Positions 1 to 7,814 of a DNA stretch of 14,648 bases are shown one piece after another. The stretch's first letter is position 1; the number at the start of each line of letters is the position of its first letter. The notes under the pieces are model-generated. The model was not told the origin of the DNA, did no database searches, and saw only the letters and a program-made list of their open reading frames with translations. The position numbers were made by a program, and so were the translations under genes. Location of the stretch: contig CANLWQ010000017.1 of the NCBI GenBank assembly GCA_947494405.1, positions 1 through 14,648 on the forward strand, written 5' to 3'. This DNA is from Comamonadaceae bacterium. Lineage in GTDB: Bacteria; Pseudomonadota; Gammaproteobacteria; Burkholderiales; Burkholderiaceae_C.

Positions 1-1074
1 GGGTGTGCCAAAGTCCTCATCCATGGCAGCCTTGAAGCGCAAAGCATATGCGTCTTGCCAATCAATGGCAACTGGCGCAGGCGGTACAAGCTGCAAGGCG
101 GTGTACAAACGCTTCAAAGACGCCCGCGCATCATCCAAATGAACATCGCTGAAATTCAAAGCGCTGCGGTAATGGCTTCTCACCACAAAAAACCTGACCA
201 CCTCGGGTGCATACAGTTTCAGCACTTCACGAATGGTGAAAAAGTTATCCAAGCTTTTGGACATCTTCACATTGTCTACATTGATAAAACCGTTGTGCAT
301 CCAAATACTTGCCATGGGTTTGCCGTGAACGCCTTCGGTTTGGGCGATTTCATTTTCATGGTGGGGAAACTGTAAATCTGCACCACCGCCATGAATGTCA
401 AAACTTTGGCCCAGCAAGTCGCAAGCCATGGCTGAACATTCGATATGCCAGCCTGGACGCCCCGCGCCAAACGGGCTTTCCCACTTGGCCTCTTGCGGTT
501 CTTCGGGCTTTGCAGATTTCCACAGCACAAAGTCCAGCGGGTCTTCTTTGCCATCGAGCACCGCCACGCGTTCGCCGGCATGCAACTCATCTAACGACTT
601 GCCAGACAACTTGCCGTAACCAGGAAATTTGCGCACCGCAAAATTCACGTCCCCACTGGGAACACGGTAGGCCAAGCCCTTGTCCTCCAGCTGCCCAATC
701 AGCTTGAGCATGGAAGGCACAAAATCGGTGGCACGCGGCTCTGCAGTGGGTCGCTCAATGCCCAAGGCGTCGGCGTCTTGGTGCAAAGCCTCGATCATGC
801 GGTCGGTTAATGAACGAATGGTTTCGCCGTTTTCGGTGGCACGGCGAATGATTTTGTCGTCAATATCGGTGACATTGCGGACATAGGTGACCTGATAACC
901 GCTGTGACGCAACCAGCGTTGCACCACATCGAAAGCCACCATGGAGCGCGCATGTCCGAGGTGACACAAGTCATACACCGTCATGCCGCACACATACATG
1001 CGAACCTGACCCGCAATCAACGGCGTCAAGTTTTCCAAAGCACGGGTCATGGTGCTGTAAATGCGTATGGTCAT
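1..1074 (-). CDS. cysS: Cysteinyl-tRNA synthetase, 3'-truncated by the window edge
   Basis: Class I aminoacyl-tRNA synthetase that charges tRNA-Cys in the cytoplasm. The frame is open from an ATG at 1074 to base 1 and gives 358 residues. E. coli CysS has about 461, so roughly the last 100 residues (anticodon-binding end) lie outside. Visible signatures are C29 in the first zinc-site segment (CGMTVYD), HLGH at 38-41 (the HIGH motif), C213 in [17 protein letters not shown] with H238 and E242 as further zinc-site residues, and KMSKS at 270-274 (bases 253-267). All catalytic and zinc positions match the family, so the visible part looks intact. The start gives the usual spacing to HIGH; no strong Shine-Dalgarno is visible. 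It is divergent from the TPR-ppiA-ppiB-lpxH group, which resembles the cysS/ppiB-lpxH arrangement known in E. coli. Family assignment is very secure. Confidence 0.97.
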   Translation of the reverse strand, partial: MTIRIYSTMTRALENLTPLIAGQVRMYVCGMTVYDLCHLGHARSMVAFDVVQRWLRHSGYQVTYVRNVTDIDDKIIRRATENGETIRSLTDRMIEALHQDADALGIERPTAEPRATDFVPSMLKLIGQLEDKGLAYRVPSGDVNFAVRKFPGYGKLSGKSLDELHAGERVAVLDGKEDPLDFVLWKSAKPEEPQEAKWESPFGAGRPGWHIECSAMACDLLGQSFDIHGGGADLQFPHHENEIAQTEGVHGKPMASIWMHNGFINVDNVKMSKSLDNFFTIREVLKLYAPEVVRFFVVRSHYRSALNFSDVHLDDARASLKRLYTALQLVPPAPVAIDWQDAYALRFKAAMDEDFGTP

Positions 1075-1205
1075 GGTGAGTAAAAAAGCGCTTGCAACAA
1101 GGCAAGACTGGCAAGGGTATGTAAAAAACTCTCTACTACAATGGTTGCAGTATATCGATCCTGTCCTCTGTAAGCATTTTTTGTCGCAATGCTTGATTGA
1201 ATTTT
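1075..1205. promoter_or_regulatory. Divergent intergenic region between cysS and the TPR gene
   Basis: This 131-nt gap must hold the 5' regions of both divergent units. On the plus strand TACAAT at 1137-1142 matches the sigma70 -10 hexamer at 5 of 6 bases, but no good -35 lies 16-18 nt upstream. On the minus strand TATACT (reverse complement of bases near 1151-1157) is a 5 of 6 candidate -10 for cysS, also without a clear -35. A perfect 7-bp inverted repeat, AAGCATT at 1172-1178 and AATGCTT at 1188-1194 with a 9-nt T-rich loop, ends 11 nt before the TPR start codon. The location is firm; the individual promoter elements are weak guesses. Confidence 0.35.
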
Positions 1206-1793
1206 ATGCCCCGCACCTATCCACTGTCTTTTGAGTATTTACCCTTGGCTTGGCGTATGGGCTTGGTTGGCCTGCTGCTTTGTGCAGCATGGGGTGTGCA
1301 TGCGCAAACTTCCAGTACTTTGCAACTCAAAGGCACGCCGCATGCCGAAGTGCAAAAAGCCATGGGGCAACGCAAATGGCCGCAAGCTTTGGAACAAGTT
1401 GATACCTATTTGTTAGAGCGCCCGCGTGACCCACAGATGCGTTTTTGGCGGGCTCGATTGCTTGATCTACTCAACCGACCCGATGAAGCTTTTGCCGTGT
1501 ATGAAGAACTGGCACAAGACTACCCCGAATTTCCCGAAGTGCAAAACAACCTGGGCGTGATGTATGCGGCTCGCGGCAACTGGGGACAAGCCAAGTTGGC
1601 TTTTGAACAAGCCTTGCGCAACAACCCAAGCTTTGCACCTGCACATGAAAACATGGGCGACATCTTGTTGCATCTTGCGCAACAGTCCTTCGCCAAAGCT
1701 GCAGAGCTCGAACCCGCAGCCGCCAAATCTGCTCAGCAAAAAATACTGGCTCTCAACCCTATTCTTCAACTCACTCTCAACCCTTCCAAATGA
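1206..1793 (+). CDS. Secreted tetratricopeptide repeat (TPR) protein
   Basis: A 195-residue protein of unknown specific function. Residues 1-33 form a signal peptide: a long polar start, a hydrophobic core (LVGLLLCAAW) and a signal peptidase I site VHA|Q after A33. The cysteine in LLLC is not a good lipobox because Leu precedes it. The mature part holds about three TPR-like units (about 44-77, 78-110 and 111-144). The clearest is EVQNNLGVMYAARGNWGQAK onward, with the Gly/Ala and aromatic spacing of TPR helices; a fourth unit after 145 is degenerate. The family mediates protein-protein contacts, so a periplasmic adaptor is plausible (inference). I chose ATG 1206; an in-frame TTG at 1197 would add three residues. 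Neither has a strong ribosome-binding site. Its stop overlaps the ppiA start as ATGA, which suggests coupled translation with the periplasmic isomerase. Confidence 0.85.
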   Translation: MPRTYPLSFEYLPLAWRMGLVGLLLCAAWGVHAQTSSTLQLKGTPHAEVQKAMGQRKWPQALEQVDTYLLERPRDPQMRFWRARLLDLLNRPDEAFAVYEELAQDYPEFPEVQNNLGVMYAARGNWGQAKLAFEQALRNNPSFAPAHENMGDILLHLAQQSFAKAAELEPAAAKSAQQKILALNPILQLTLNPSK

Positions 1794-2383
1794 CTATTCG
1801 CCGCTATTTCCTTGGCCTTGGCCTTGCACTGTCTTTACTCGGTTTTGCTCAAGCACAAACCGCTTCGCCGCAAGTTAAATTCGCCACCACTGCGGGTGAA
1901 TTCGTGATTGAGCTCTACCCGGACAAAGCACCCAACACGGTAGAGAATTTTTTGGGCTATGTGCGCGACGGCCATTACAACGGCACAATTTTTCACCGCG
2001 TGATCAACAACTTCATGATCCAAGGTGGTGGCTATGACGCACGCTACATGGAAAAACCCACCCGCCCTTCCATCAAACATGAAGGCGCTGAAGTCAAAGC
2101 CAAAGGCGGGCCCACCAACACGGTTGGCACGATTGCCATGGCCCGCACCAACAACCCGCACTCGGCCAGTTCGCAGTTTTTTATCAATGTGAAAGACAAC
2201 GACTTCCTCAACCATTCAGCTCCTACGGCTCAGGGCTGGGGCTATGTGGCTTTTGGCAAGGTGATCAGCGGCATGGAAGTGGTCAACAAAATCAAACAAA
2301 CACCCACAGGCGCTGGCGGCCCCTTCCCCAGCGACGTACCTCAAACCCAGGTGGTCATTCAGTCTGCCGTTTTAGTGAAATAA
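1790..2383 (+). CDS. ppiA: Periplasmic peptidyl-prolyl cis-trans isomerase (cyclophilin)
   Basis: A 197-residue cyclophilin that catalyses cis-trans isomerisation of Xaa-Pro bonds in exported proteins. A signal peptide (residues 1-22, cleavage FAQA|QT) places it in the periplasm. The cyclophilin core fills residues 28-197: [14 protein letters not shown] carries the catalytic Arg70 with F75 and Q78 (human CypA R55, F60, Q63), and [10 protein letters not shown] carries Q129 and F130. The FLNH segment at 139-142 replaces the Trp loop of eukaryotic cyclophilins, as is usual in bacteria. Length is normal for the PpiA class. It starts inside the stop of the TPR gene and is followed 4 nt later by a second cyclophilin gene without a signal peptide. 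The two share long conserved blocks and look like an old tandem duplication. Function is very secure; the symbol is assigned by localisation. Confidence 0.93.
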   Translation: MTIRRYFLGLGLALSLLGFAQAQTASPQVKFATTAGEFVIELYPDKAPNTVENFLGYVRDGHYNGTIFHRVINNFMIQGGGYDARYMEKPTRPSIKHEGAEVKAKGGPTNTVGTIAMARTNNPHSASSQFFINVKDNDFLNHSAPTAQGWGYVAFGKVISGMEVVNKIKQTPTGAGGPFPSDVPQTQVVIQSAVLVK

Positions 2384-2387
2384 CACC

Positions 2388-2897
2388 ATGTCAAATCCCC
2401 AAGTTGAATTGCATATCCAAGACCACGGCGTGATCACGCTGGAACTCGACGCAGACAAAGCGCCCAAAACCGTTGCGAATTTTTTGGCTTATGTGGCAGA
2501 CGGCCACTATGACCAAACCATTTTTCACCGTGTTATTCCCAATTTCATGGTGCAAGGCGGCGGCATGTCTGTGGGCATGAAAGAGAAAAAAACCAAAGAC
2601 AAATTGGAAAACGAAGCCAACAATGGTTTGACCAACGATTTGTATACCGTGGCCATGGCGCGCACCAACGACCCGCATTCAGCCACCTCGCAGTTCTTCA
2701 TCAATGTGAAAGACAACGGCTTTCTCAACCACTCATCGCCTACAGCCAGCGGTTGGGGCTATGCGGTGTTTGGCAAAGTGGTTGCTGGTACCGAGGTGGT
2801 AGACGCAATTTGCAAAGTCAAAACTGGGCGCAAAGGTTTTCACGATGATGTGCCTAAAGAAGACGTGATCGTCGAAAAAGCTGTTCTTTTGGCATGA
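2388..2897 (+). CDS. ppiB: Cytoplasmic peptidyl-prolyl cis-trans isomerase (cyclophilin)
   Basis: A 169-residue cyclophilin with no signal peptide; the core begins almost at once, so it should act in the cytoplasm on Xaa-Pro bonds. [15 protein letters not shown] contains catalytic Arg48 and the substrate-pocket F53 and Q56, and [18 protein letters not shown] forms the second half of the active site. Length matches E. coli PpiB (about 164). The start is the ATG 4 nt after the ppiA stop; no strong Shine-Dalgarno is seen, so coupled translation from ppiA is likely. Its own stop overlaps the lpxH start as ATGA. The ppiB-lpxH pair next to divergent cysS is also found in E. coli, which supports the symbol. 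Confidence 0.95.
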   Translation: MSNPQVELHIQDHGVITLELDADKAPKTVANFLAYVADGHYDQTIFHRVIPNFMVQGGGMSVGMKEKKTKDKLENEANNGLTNDLYTVAMARTNDPHSATSQFFINVKDNGFLNHSSPTASGWGYAVFGKVVAGTEVVDAICKVKTGRKGFHDDVPKEDVIVEKAVLLA

Positions 2898-3649
2898 GCC
2901 TGGATGCCCGAGCTTGGCAACATTTAAGCTTTATTTCCGATGTGCATTTGCAAGCCAGCCAAGAAGCCACTTTCAAGGCTTGGTGTGCAGCCCTGCAAAA
3001 CCTGCAAACCGACGCCTTGTTTATTTTGGGCGACCTGTTTGAGGTCTGGGTAGGCGACGATATATTGGATGCGCCTGAGGGAAATTTCGAGCGCCAATGC
3101 TGCGCGGTTTTGCGCCAAGTCGCCGACAGATTGCCGGTGTATTGGATGGTCGGCAACCGCGATTTTTTATGGGGGACAAAGGCCGCACTTCTGAGCGGCA
3201 TGCAAACCTTGCCCGACCCTTGCGTGGTAAACACGCTTCAAGGACGATTACTTTTAAGCCATGGCGATGCTTTGTGCGTGGGAGATACGGCTTACCAAGC
3301 GTTTCGCCGCCAAGTCAGATCGGCCCAATGGCAAACAGATTTTTTTGCGCAACCTTTGCAGCAGCGCTTGCAAGTGGCGCGGGATTTGCGAGCCCAAAGT
3401 GAAGCTTTAAAGCAAACCCAAACCACTTGGGTGGATGTTGATAACGACGCTGCGCTGGCCTGCTTGCAGCAACACCAAGCCACGCTGATGATTCATGGCC
3501 ACACCCACCAACCTGCTGTGCACGCTTTGTCTGATACACATCAACGCTGGGTACTCAGCGACTGGGATGCCCAAGCCACGCCGGCACGGGCGCAACTGCT
3601 GACATGGCAGGCGGGTCATGGGTTTTCGCGTCAAGACTTGCTGAGCTGA
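2894..3649 (+). CDS. lpxH: UDP-2,3-diacylglucosamine diphosphatase
   Basis: Peripheral membrane metallophosphoesterase of lipid A synthesis. It hydrolyses UDP-2,3-diacylglucosamine to lipid X (2,3-diacylglucosamine 1-phosphate) and UMP. All family motifs are visible in the 251 residues: SDVHL (D16, H18), [11 protein letters not shown] (D47), GNRDF (N88, R89), SHGD (H123) and HGHTHQP (H201, H203, H205), which together supply the two-manganese site. The WVGDD segment and the overall length are typical of LpxH rather than LpxI or general phosphoesterases. The ATG lies inside the ppiB stop codon region (ATGA), so it probably depends on ppiB translation. The gene ends 15 nt from the end of the convergent DUF349 gene; the only hairpin between them is a 4-bp stem (ACGC/GCGT), too weak to call a terminator. 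Confidence 0.96.
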   Translation: MSLDARAWQHLSFISDVHLQASQEATFKAWCAALQNLQTDALFILGDLFEVWVGDDILDAPEGNFERQCCAVLRQVADRLPVYWMVGNRDFLWGTKAALLSGMQTLPDPCVVNTLQGRLLLSHGDALCVGDTAYQAFRRQVRSAQWQTDFFAQPLQQRLQVARDLRAQSEALKQTQTTWVDVDNDAALACLQQHQATLMIHGHTHQPAVHALSDTHQRWVLSDWDAQATPARAQLLTWQAGHGFSRQDLLS

Positions 3650-3664
3650 CGCTTTTGGCGTTCA

Positions 3665-6439
3665 TTACTTTTTAAGCAACACCCTGAGCACAGCTTGAAC
3701 CCGCTGGGCGGAATCTTCTTGGTAGCTGCTGGCCAGTACTTGAGCCAAATCTTGCGCCCAAGTTTGTGCAGGGCCTGCGTCGTTGCGCTTGGTTAACAAC
3801 TGAAGTTGCAACATGCGTCGCGCATCCATGAAAGCGGCAGGAGTCGCCACTTCAGCAGCGATTTCCAAACGCAACAAAGCTGTGTCAGCTGCACCCTGTG
3901 CAGGCGCTTGCAAGGCTTTGGCCCAATCAAGACGCTGTTGGGCAGTTAGCCGTGGACCCAACTCTTTGGCAGAGGGCAATTGTTCTGCTTGACGCTGCTG
4001 CCAAGCCCCCAGCAAGTGAACCAAGGTTTCACCATGGGCTTGCATAGCGAGTTTGCGCAATGCCATGTCCGCTTGTTCCAAGGCTTGGCGTTGGGCACGA
4101 AAAGCCGCGTCGCCCAAGCGCGGGCCACGGGCTTCAAACTCGGGTCTGTCACGCTGCCCACCACGTGAGGCATCGGGGCCGCGTCGGTTGCCTGTATCGC
4201 GTTCGGGGCGACGCGCACCGGCTTTGTCGCCAAAGCGTCCTGCGGGCATGGGCTCGGTTTTCTTTTGACCAGGTCTGTCGTCGCCGCGCACAGCCACCAC
4301 TTTTTTAACCACCACGGGCTTGGGAGGCGCGACCACTGGTTCAGCTTCAGGGCTCACATCTGCGGTTGCATCTGCGGGTGCTTCAGTGGCTTCATCTGGG
4401 CTGACCGCAAGCGTGTCTTCAGACACTGTCGCTGGCTCGGGCGCAGCAACTGCAACAACCGCTGCGGGTGCGCTTGCAACCGGTGCGACTTGACCCGCAG
4501 AAACAGCCTGCAAATGCGCGAGTGCTTGGCGAATAAGCGCGGCGTCAGCTTTGGCAATGGCTTGATCAAGCTCAGTGGCAGCGGCCAACACGGCTTTGTC
4601 GTGCTCAGACACATTTTGCGCGGGAGCATCAGCTCGCGACTGGGTTTTGCGACTGAAAGCCTCGTCTAAGGGCTGGCGAAAAGCATCCCACAGTTTTTGC
4701 GCCAATTTGCGCTCAACCGGCACAGCTTGAGACTCGAGTTGCCAGCGTTGCTGCAAAGCTTTGACTGCATCAATGCGCAACTGAGGCGCTTCCCCCAGCG
4801 CCTTGGCTTCTTCAATCATGGCTCGTCGCAAAGCGATGCTTTGGGTTTGAGCGACGTCCAGGCCCGCATGCGCGGCCTTGATGGCGGTCTTCCACTGCGA
4901 CTGCATTTCCGCAAACGCTTTTTCACTCAGGTGCCCACTGTTGCGCCAGCGTTCAGAGAACTGCTGCAATTCACGCGATTGTGTTTTCCAGTCGGTATTG
5001 CCTAGGTTGGCCTCGGTCCATGCCGCGACTTGCGCCAACAAAGCCAAACGACCTTCACGGTGTGCGGCGCCCTCGGCTTTGGCCTTTTCAAGCCAAGCTT
5101 GCACAAACGGGTAGGCGCGGTTGCAAGCTTGGTCAAAGCGTTTCCACAATCCGTGGTTGGGCAGTCCGCCTTGGTCGGTTTTTTTCCATTCGTCGCGAAG
5201 TTGACGCAAAGTGTCTTGCAATTTACGTCCGTTGATGGCGGGCACCCATTGGCTGTAATCAATGGGCGCGGCAGAAGCCGCCGCAACGGGCTCAACCGAC
5301 TCAAGCGGTTCAACCGACTCCTCTGACTGCACAGGCTCAACTGACTGGGCTAAGGGCGGGGGTTGCAGCAAAGCTTCGGCTTTGGTGACGAGTTGCAAGC
5401 GAATTTCATCGGCGTGCTTGCGTTGCCAGCCTTCCAACTCGCCGGCTGCGGCCAAAGCGGTTTGCACCTTCTCCGACAAGGCGGCTTCGAGTTGCAAACC
5501 TTTGGTTTTGAGAGCTGCACGCAATTGCGCAGCAGCGGCAGACATGGCTTTGGAGTGGCCCAAGGCCACTTCTTTTTCCAAATGCTGCAACATGTCCGGC
5601 ACTTGCAAAGCCATCTGACTGGCTTGGGGTGCTTCTGGTTTGGGTTTGGTTGGCACAGTCACTGGCAGAGGGGCACTGTCGCCCCTGGTCTGGCGCAATT
5701 GATCGGCCCAAGCCGGCACGGCCGGTAACGGCAAGCTTGCGTCAGCGGCGGCGGCTTGTGTCTGTTGCAATGCAGCGGCAAACGCTTCCCACACCAAAGG
5801 CATGTGCTGGTTGGTCTCAGCCACCAGCGTGGGGTATTTGGCGTCCACACTGTGCCAGTGAGGGTCGGCTTGAAGCGCCGCGAATTCATCATGCAAACGT
5901 TTCAAATCAGCTTGCAAAGCGGTTTGCTGCTCTAAGGCTTCTTGCCACGATTTGGTCGACAGCATTTCAATGCGCTGGGTTAAGAGCAGCGCAGTTTCAC
6001 GCTGAACTTGGGCGCGGTGTTCCAACTCTTCAATATGCTTGATACGCTCAGCCAAGGCGTGCCGCAGGCCAGCCAAGGGTTCACGCGACAAAGCAGCGCC
6101 TGCTTTGGCCGCATCTCTTTGCCAAGCCATGGCGTCCGCCATCTTGAGCTGCGTAGCTTGCAGCAAACTTTGGGCTTTGTCGGTCCATTCCTGGGCCAAC
6201 AAATCTTGTGCCTTGGTGCGCTTGATCTCATCGAGTTTTTCACGCAGCGGCTTGGCCGCCCCTTTGTCACGGGCGCTCATTTCTTTGAGTACCTGTTGCA
6301 TCAACTCGGGGGAAGGGTTGCTGGCCAACCAATCCCTCAGTCGGGCAGAACGCTCGCCTGAAGTAGGTGCTGTTAAAGCACCCGCGGTTAAAGCATCTAG
6401 CGTGGCGAGGTCGGGGGCGCTGTCAGAAGACGTGGTCAC
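3665..6439 (-). CDS. DUF349 domain protein with basic Arg/Gly-rich region
   Basis: A 924-residue, mostly helical cytoplasmic protein with no signal peptide or membrane segment. It begins with a GTG codon (CAC on the plus strand at 6437-6439). Residues 30-225 are charged, coiled-coil-like helices. An Ala/Pro linker near 230-275 is followed by more helix. Three SVEP tetrapeptides sit in a short acidic linker (366-384). DUF349-like units are seen around 405-460 (RQLRDEWKKTDQGG, then LWKRFDQACNRAYPF) and 550-600 (RWQLESQAVPVERKLAQKLW, then FRQPLDEAF), with a weaker one near 485-525. Next come an Ala/Pro/acidic linker (650-712) and a strongly basic Arg/Gly-rich stretch (717-775) resembling nucleic-acid-binding tails. 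The rest is an Ala/Leu/Gln-rich helical C-terminus. DUF349 has no firmly established biochemical activity that I can cite; RNA binding is an inference from the basic segment. It is monocistronic and divergent from slt. Confidence 0.9.
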   Translation of the reverse strand: MTTSSDSAPDLATLDALTAGALTAPTSGERSARLRDWLASNPSPELMQQVLKEMSARDKGAAKPLREKLDEIKRTKAQDLLAQEWTDKAQSLLQATQLKMADAMAWQRDAAKAGAALSREPLAGLRHALAERIKHIEELEHRAQVQRETALLLTQRIEMLSTKSWQEALEQQTALQADLKRLHDEFAALQADPHWHSVDAKYPTLVAETNQHMPLVWEAFAAALQQTQAAAADASLPLPAVPAWADQLRQTRGDSAPLPVTVPTKPKPEAPQASQMALQVPDMLQHLEKEVALGHSKAMSAAAAQLRAALKTKGLQLEAALSEKVQTALAAAGELEGWQRKHADEIRLQLVTKAEALLQPPPLAQSVEPVQSEESVEPLESVEPVAAASAAPIDYSQWVPAINGRKLQDTLRQLRDEWKKTDQGGLPNHGLWKRFDQACNRAYPFVQAWLEKAKAEGAAHREGRLALLAQVAAWTEANLGNTDWKTQSRELQQFSERWRNSGHLSEKAFAEMQSQWKTAIKAAHAGLDVAQTQSIALRRAMIEEAKALGEAPQLRIDAVKALQQRWQLESQAVPVERKLAQKLWDAFRQPLDEAFSRKTQSRADAPAQNVSEHDKAVLAAATELDQAIAKADAALIRQALAHLQAVSAGQVAPVASAPAAVVAVAAPEPATVSEDTLAVSPDEATEAPADATADVSPEAEPVVAPPKPVVVKKVVAVRGDDRPGQKKTEPMPAGRFGDKAGARRPERDTGNRRGPDASRGGQRDRPEFEARGPRLGDAAFRAQRQALEQADMALRKLAMQAHGETLVHLLGAWQQRQAEQLPSAKELGPRLTAQQRLDWAKALQAPAQGAADTALLRLEIAAEVATPAAFMDARRMLQLQLLTKRNDAGPAQTWAQDLAQVLASSYQEDSAQRVQAVLRVLLKK

Positions 6440-6528
6440 AGTGTTTCAAATAGGTTGGTTAAAGCCCGAGAATGAGCCGAAAGGCCTATTGTGACAGGGC
6501 GCAAGGGGTAAAAGCTTAAAATCGAGCC

Positions 6529-7290
6529 ATGCCTCTTTTTGAATCTTTTCGTCAAGCCCTGAAAGTTTTCGCCTCCGACATAGGCGACGGTTTTTTTCTC
6601 ATTACCCACAGCGGCCTGGCCTTGCTCGGATTGGGTGTGTTTTGCGCCATGGTCCTGATTGGTACACAGCCCAATTTGCGCTCCGCAGCAGAAATTGAAT
6701 TGATCGACTGGCTGCAAACACGCCACGTCATAGACCTGAGTTTTGACACCAATGCGGAGGCGGTGGATCGCGCCACCGCTACCGACCCACGCGACTTGCC
6801 CACCGACCAAGCCAACATCGCCATGTGGCTGAGTCGCAAATACCGCGTTGCGCCCGAACCCATCAGCGCTTTGGTGGTGGAGGCGTTTGAGATTGGGCCG
6901 CGAAACCGCATTGACCCCACACTGATTTTGGCGGTCATGGCCGTCGAATCCAGCTTTAACCCGTTTGCCCAAAGCACAGCAGGGGCTCAAGGTCTGATGC
7001 AAGTGCGCACCAAAATCCATACCGAAAAATACGATGATTTTGGCGGTGATTTAGCTGCTTTTGACCCCATCGCCAATTTACGCGTAGGGGTTGCGGTACT
7101 CAAGGAAGCCATTGCCCGCAACGGCTCTGTAGAAGCCGGTTTGCGCCAGTATGTGGGTGCAGCCAACAGCGGTGAAGACGGCGGCTACATTGCCAAAGTT
7201 TTGGCCGAACAGCAGCGATTACAAGAAGTCGCTCTAGGGCGTTTGGTGCCCTTTACCAACCCCAAACCGACAGAGACCGAAGACAAATGA
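6529..7290 (+). CDS. Membrane-anchored lytic transglycosylase (SLT domain)
   Basis: A 253-residue protein with one N-terminal transmembrane segment (about residues 29-45, [16 protein letters not shown]) and no obvious cleavage site, so it is probably anchored with its catalytic domain in the periplasm. Residues about 117-235 form a family 1 SLT (goose-lysozyme-like) domain: [12 protein letters not shown] gives the catalytic Glu140, AGAQGLMQV follows at 151-159, and [11 protein letters not shown] near 205-214 matches the later motif. Such enzymes cleave the MurNAc-GlcNAc bond of peptidoglycan, forming 1,6-anhydro-MurNAc. The start is the first ATG of the frame after the gap to the divergent DUF349 gene. 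Its stop overlaps the nrdR start as ATGA, an uncommon partner, since nrdR often follows glyA in betaproteobacteria. The specific Mlt/Slt name cannot be assigned. Confidence 0.9.
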   Translation: MPLFESFRQALKVFASDIGDGFFLITHSGLALLGLGVFCAMVLIGTQPNLRSAAEIELIDWLQTRHVIDLSFDTNAEAVDRATATDPRDLPTDQANIAMWLSRKYRVAPEPISALVVEAFEIGPRNRIDPTLILAVMAVESSFNPFAQSTAGAQGLMQVRTKIHTEKYDDFGGDLAAFDPIANLRVGVAVLKEAIARNGSVEAGLRQYVGAANSGEDGGYIAKVLAEQQRLQEVALGRLVPFTNPKPTETEDK

Positions 7291-7736
7291 AATGCCCTTT
7301 TTGCGCACATGTGGAGACCCAGGTCATGGAGACCCGCATGTCTGAAGAAGGCGATTCAATTCGCCGGCGGCGCTCTTGCAGCCACTGCGAAAAACGTTTC
7401 ACCACTTACGAGCGCACCGATGTCAGTTTTCCTGCGGTGGTTAAAAAAGATGGTCGGCGCATAGAGTTCGATCGCGCCAAATTGCGCGGCTCGTTCAATC
7501 TGGCGTTGCGCAAGCGCCCTGTCAGCACCGAGCAAGTCGATGCGGCCATTGAACGCATCGAGGAAAAACTGCTCACGCTTGGGCAACGCGAAGTGGCCTC
7601 CACACGCATTGGTGAATTGGTGATGCGCGAGCTGAAAAAACTCGACAAAGTCGCTTATGTGCGCTTTGCCAGTGTGTACCGAAGCTTCGAGGACGTAGAC
7701 GAGTTCAAAACCTTGGTTGACGAATTCCGTCGTTGA
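7287..7736 (+). CDS. nrdR: Transcriptional repressor NrdR
   Basis: A 149-residue repressor of ribonucleotide reductase genes. It senses the ATP/dATP state and binds NrdR boxes upstream of nrd operons. The N-terminal zinc ribbon is complete (C3, C6, C31, C34, in MKCPFC and CSHC) and is followed by the basic stretch SIRRRRS. Residues about 49-139 form the ATP-cone: [19 protein letters not shown], then the RPVS...ALERI-like helices and [20 protein letters not shown]. The last segment is nearly invariant in the family. Length is typical (about 150). It starts at ATG 7287, overlapping the lytic transglycosylase stop by 4 nt. No nrd gene is in the window, so its targets are elsewhere. Confidence 0.97.
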   Translation: MKCPFCAHVETQVMETRMSEEGDSIRRRRSCSHCEKRFTTYERTDVSFPAVVKKDGRRIEFDRAKLRGSFNLALRKRPVSTEQVDAAIERIEEKLLTLGQREVASTRIGELVMRELKKLDKVAYVRFASVYRSFEDVDEFKTLVDEFRR

Positions 7737-7792
7737 TTTTTGCGGTACTTAAGTCACCCGGTGAAAGTGCATAGCGCACACCCTTGACTGCC

Positions 7793-7814
7793 CCCGCCGT
7801 TGCAAGATGGCGGG
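7793..7814 (+). promoter_or_regulatory. GC hairpin over the start of the first pilin gene
   Basis: CCCGCC at 7793-7798 pairs perfectly with GGCGGG at 7809-7814 across a 10-nt loop; one G-U pair can extend it inward. The hairpin covers the first possible start codon (7807) and the bases just before the second (7816), where a ribosome-binding site would lie. It is followed by no T-run, so it is not a typical terminator for nrdR. It could limit pilin-cluster translation, but a chance GC-rich inverted repeat is equally possible. Confidence 0.25.

Noticed and set aside
1281..1290. Lipobox in the TPR protein (LLLC)
   Set aside because: The residue before Cys is Leu rather than Gly, Ala or Ser, and a good signal peptidase I site follows at VHA|Q.
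3650..3664. Bidirectional terminator between lpxH and the DUF349 gene
   Set aside because: The gap is only 15 nt and the best hairpin has 4 bp with no balanced T-run.
4265..4669. Plus-strand open frames opposite the DUF349 gene (several of 70-130 codons)
   Set aside because: They are frames antisense to a long, coherent coding sequence with biased composition; their translations are rich in Cys, Arg and His and match nothing known.
5285..5345. DNA minisatellite in the DUF349 gene
   Set aside because: The repeated CAACCGACTC-like units only encode three or four SVEP/SEE tetrapeptides with irregular spacing; too short and imperfect to call a repeat array.
7789..7804. Possible sigma54 promoter (TGCCCCC-N4-TTGCA) before the pilin cluster
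   Set aside because: The TTGCA half matches, but the essential GG of the -24 element is absent (GC instead).
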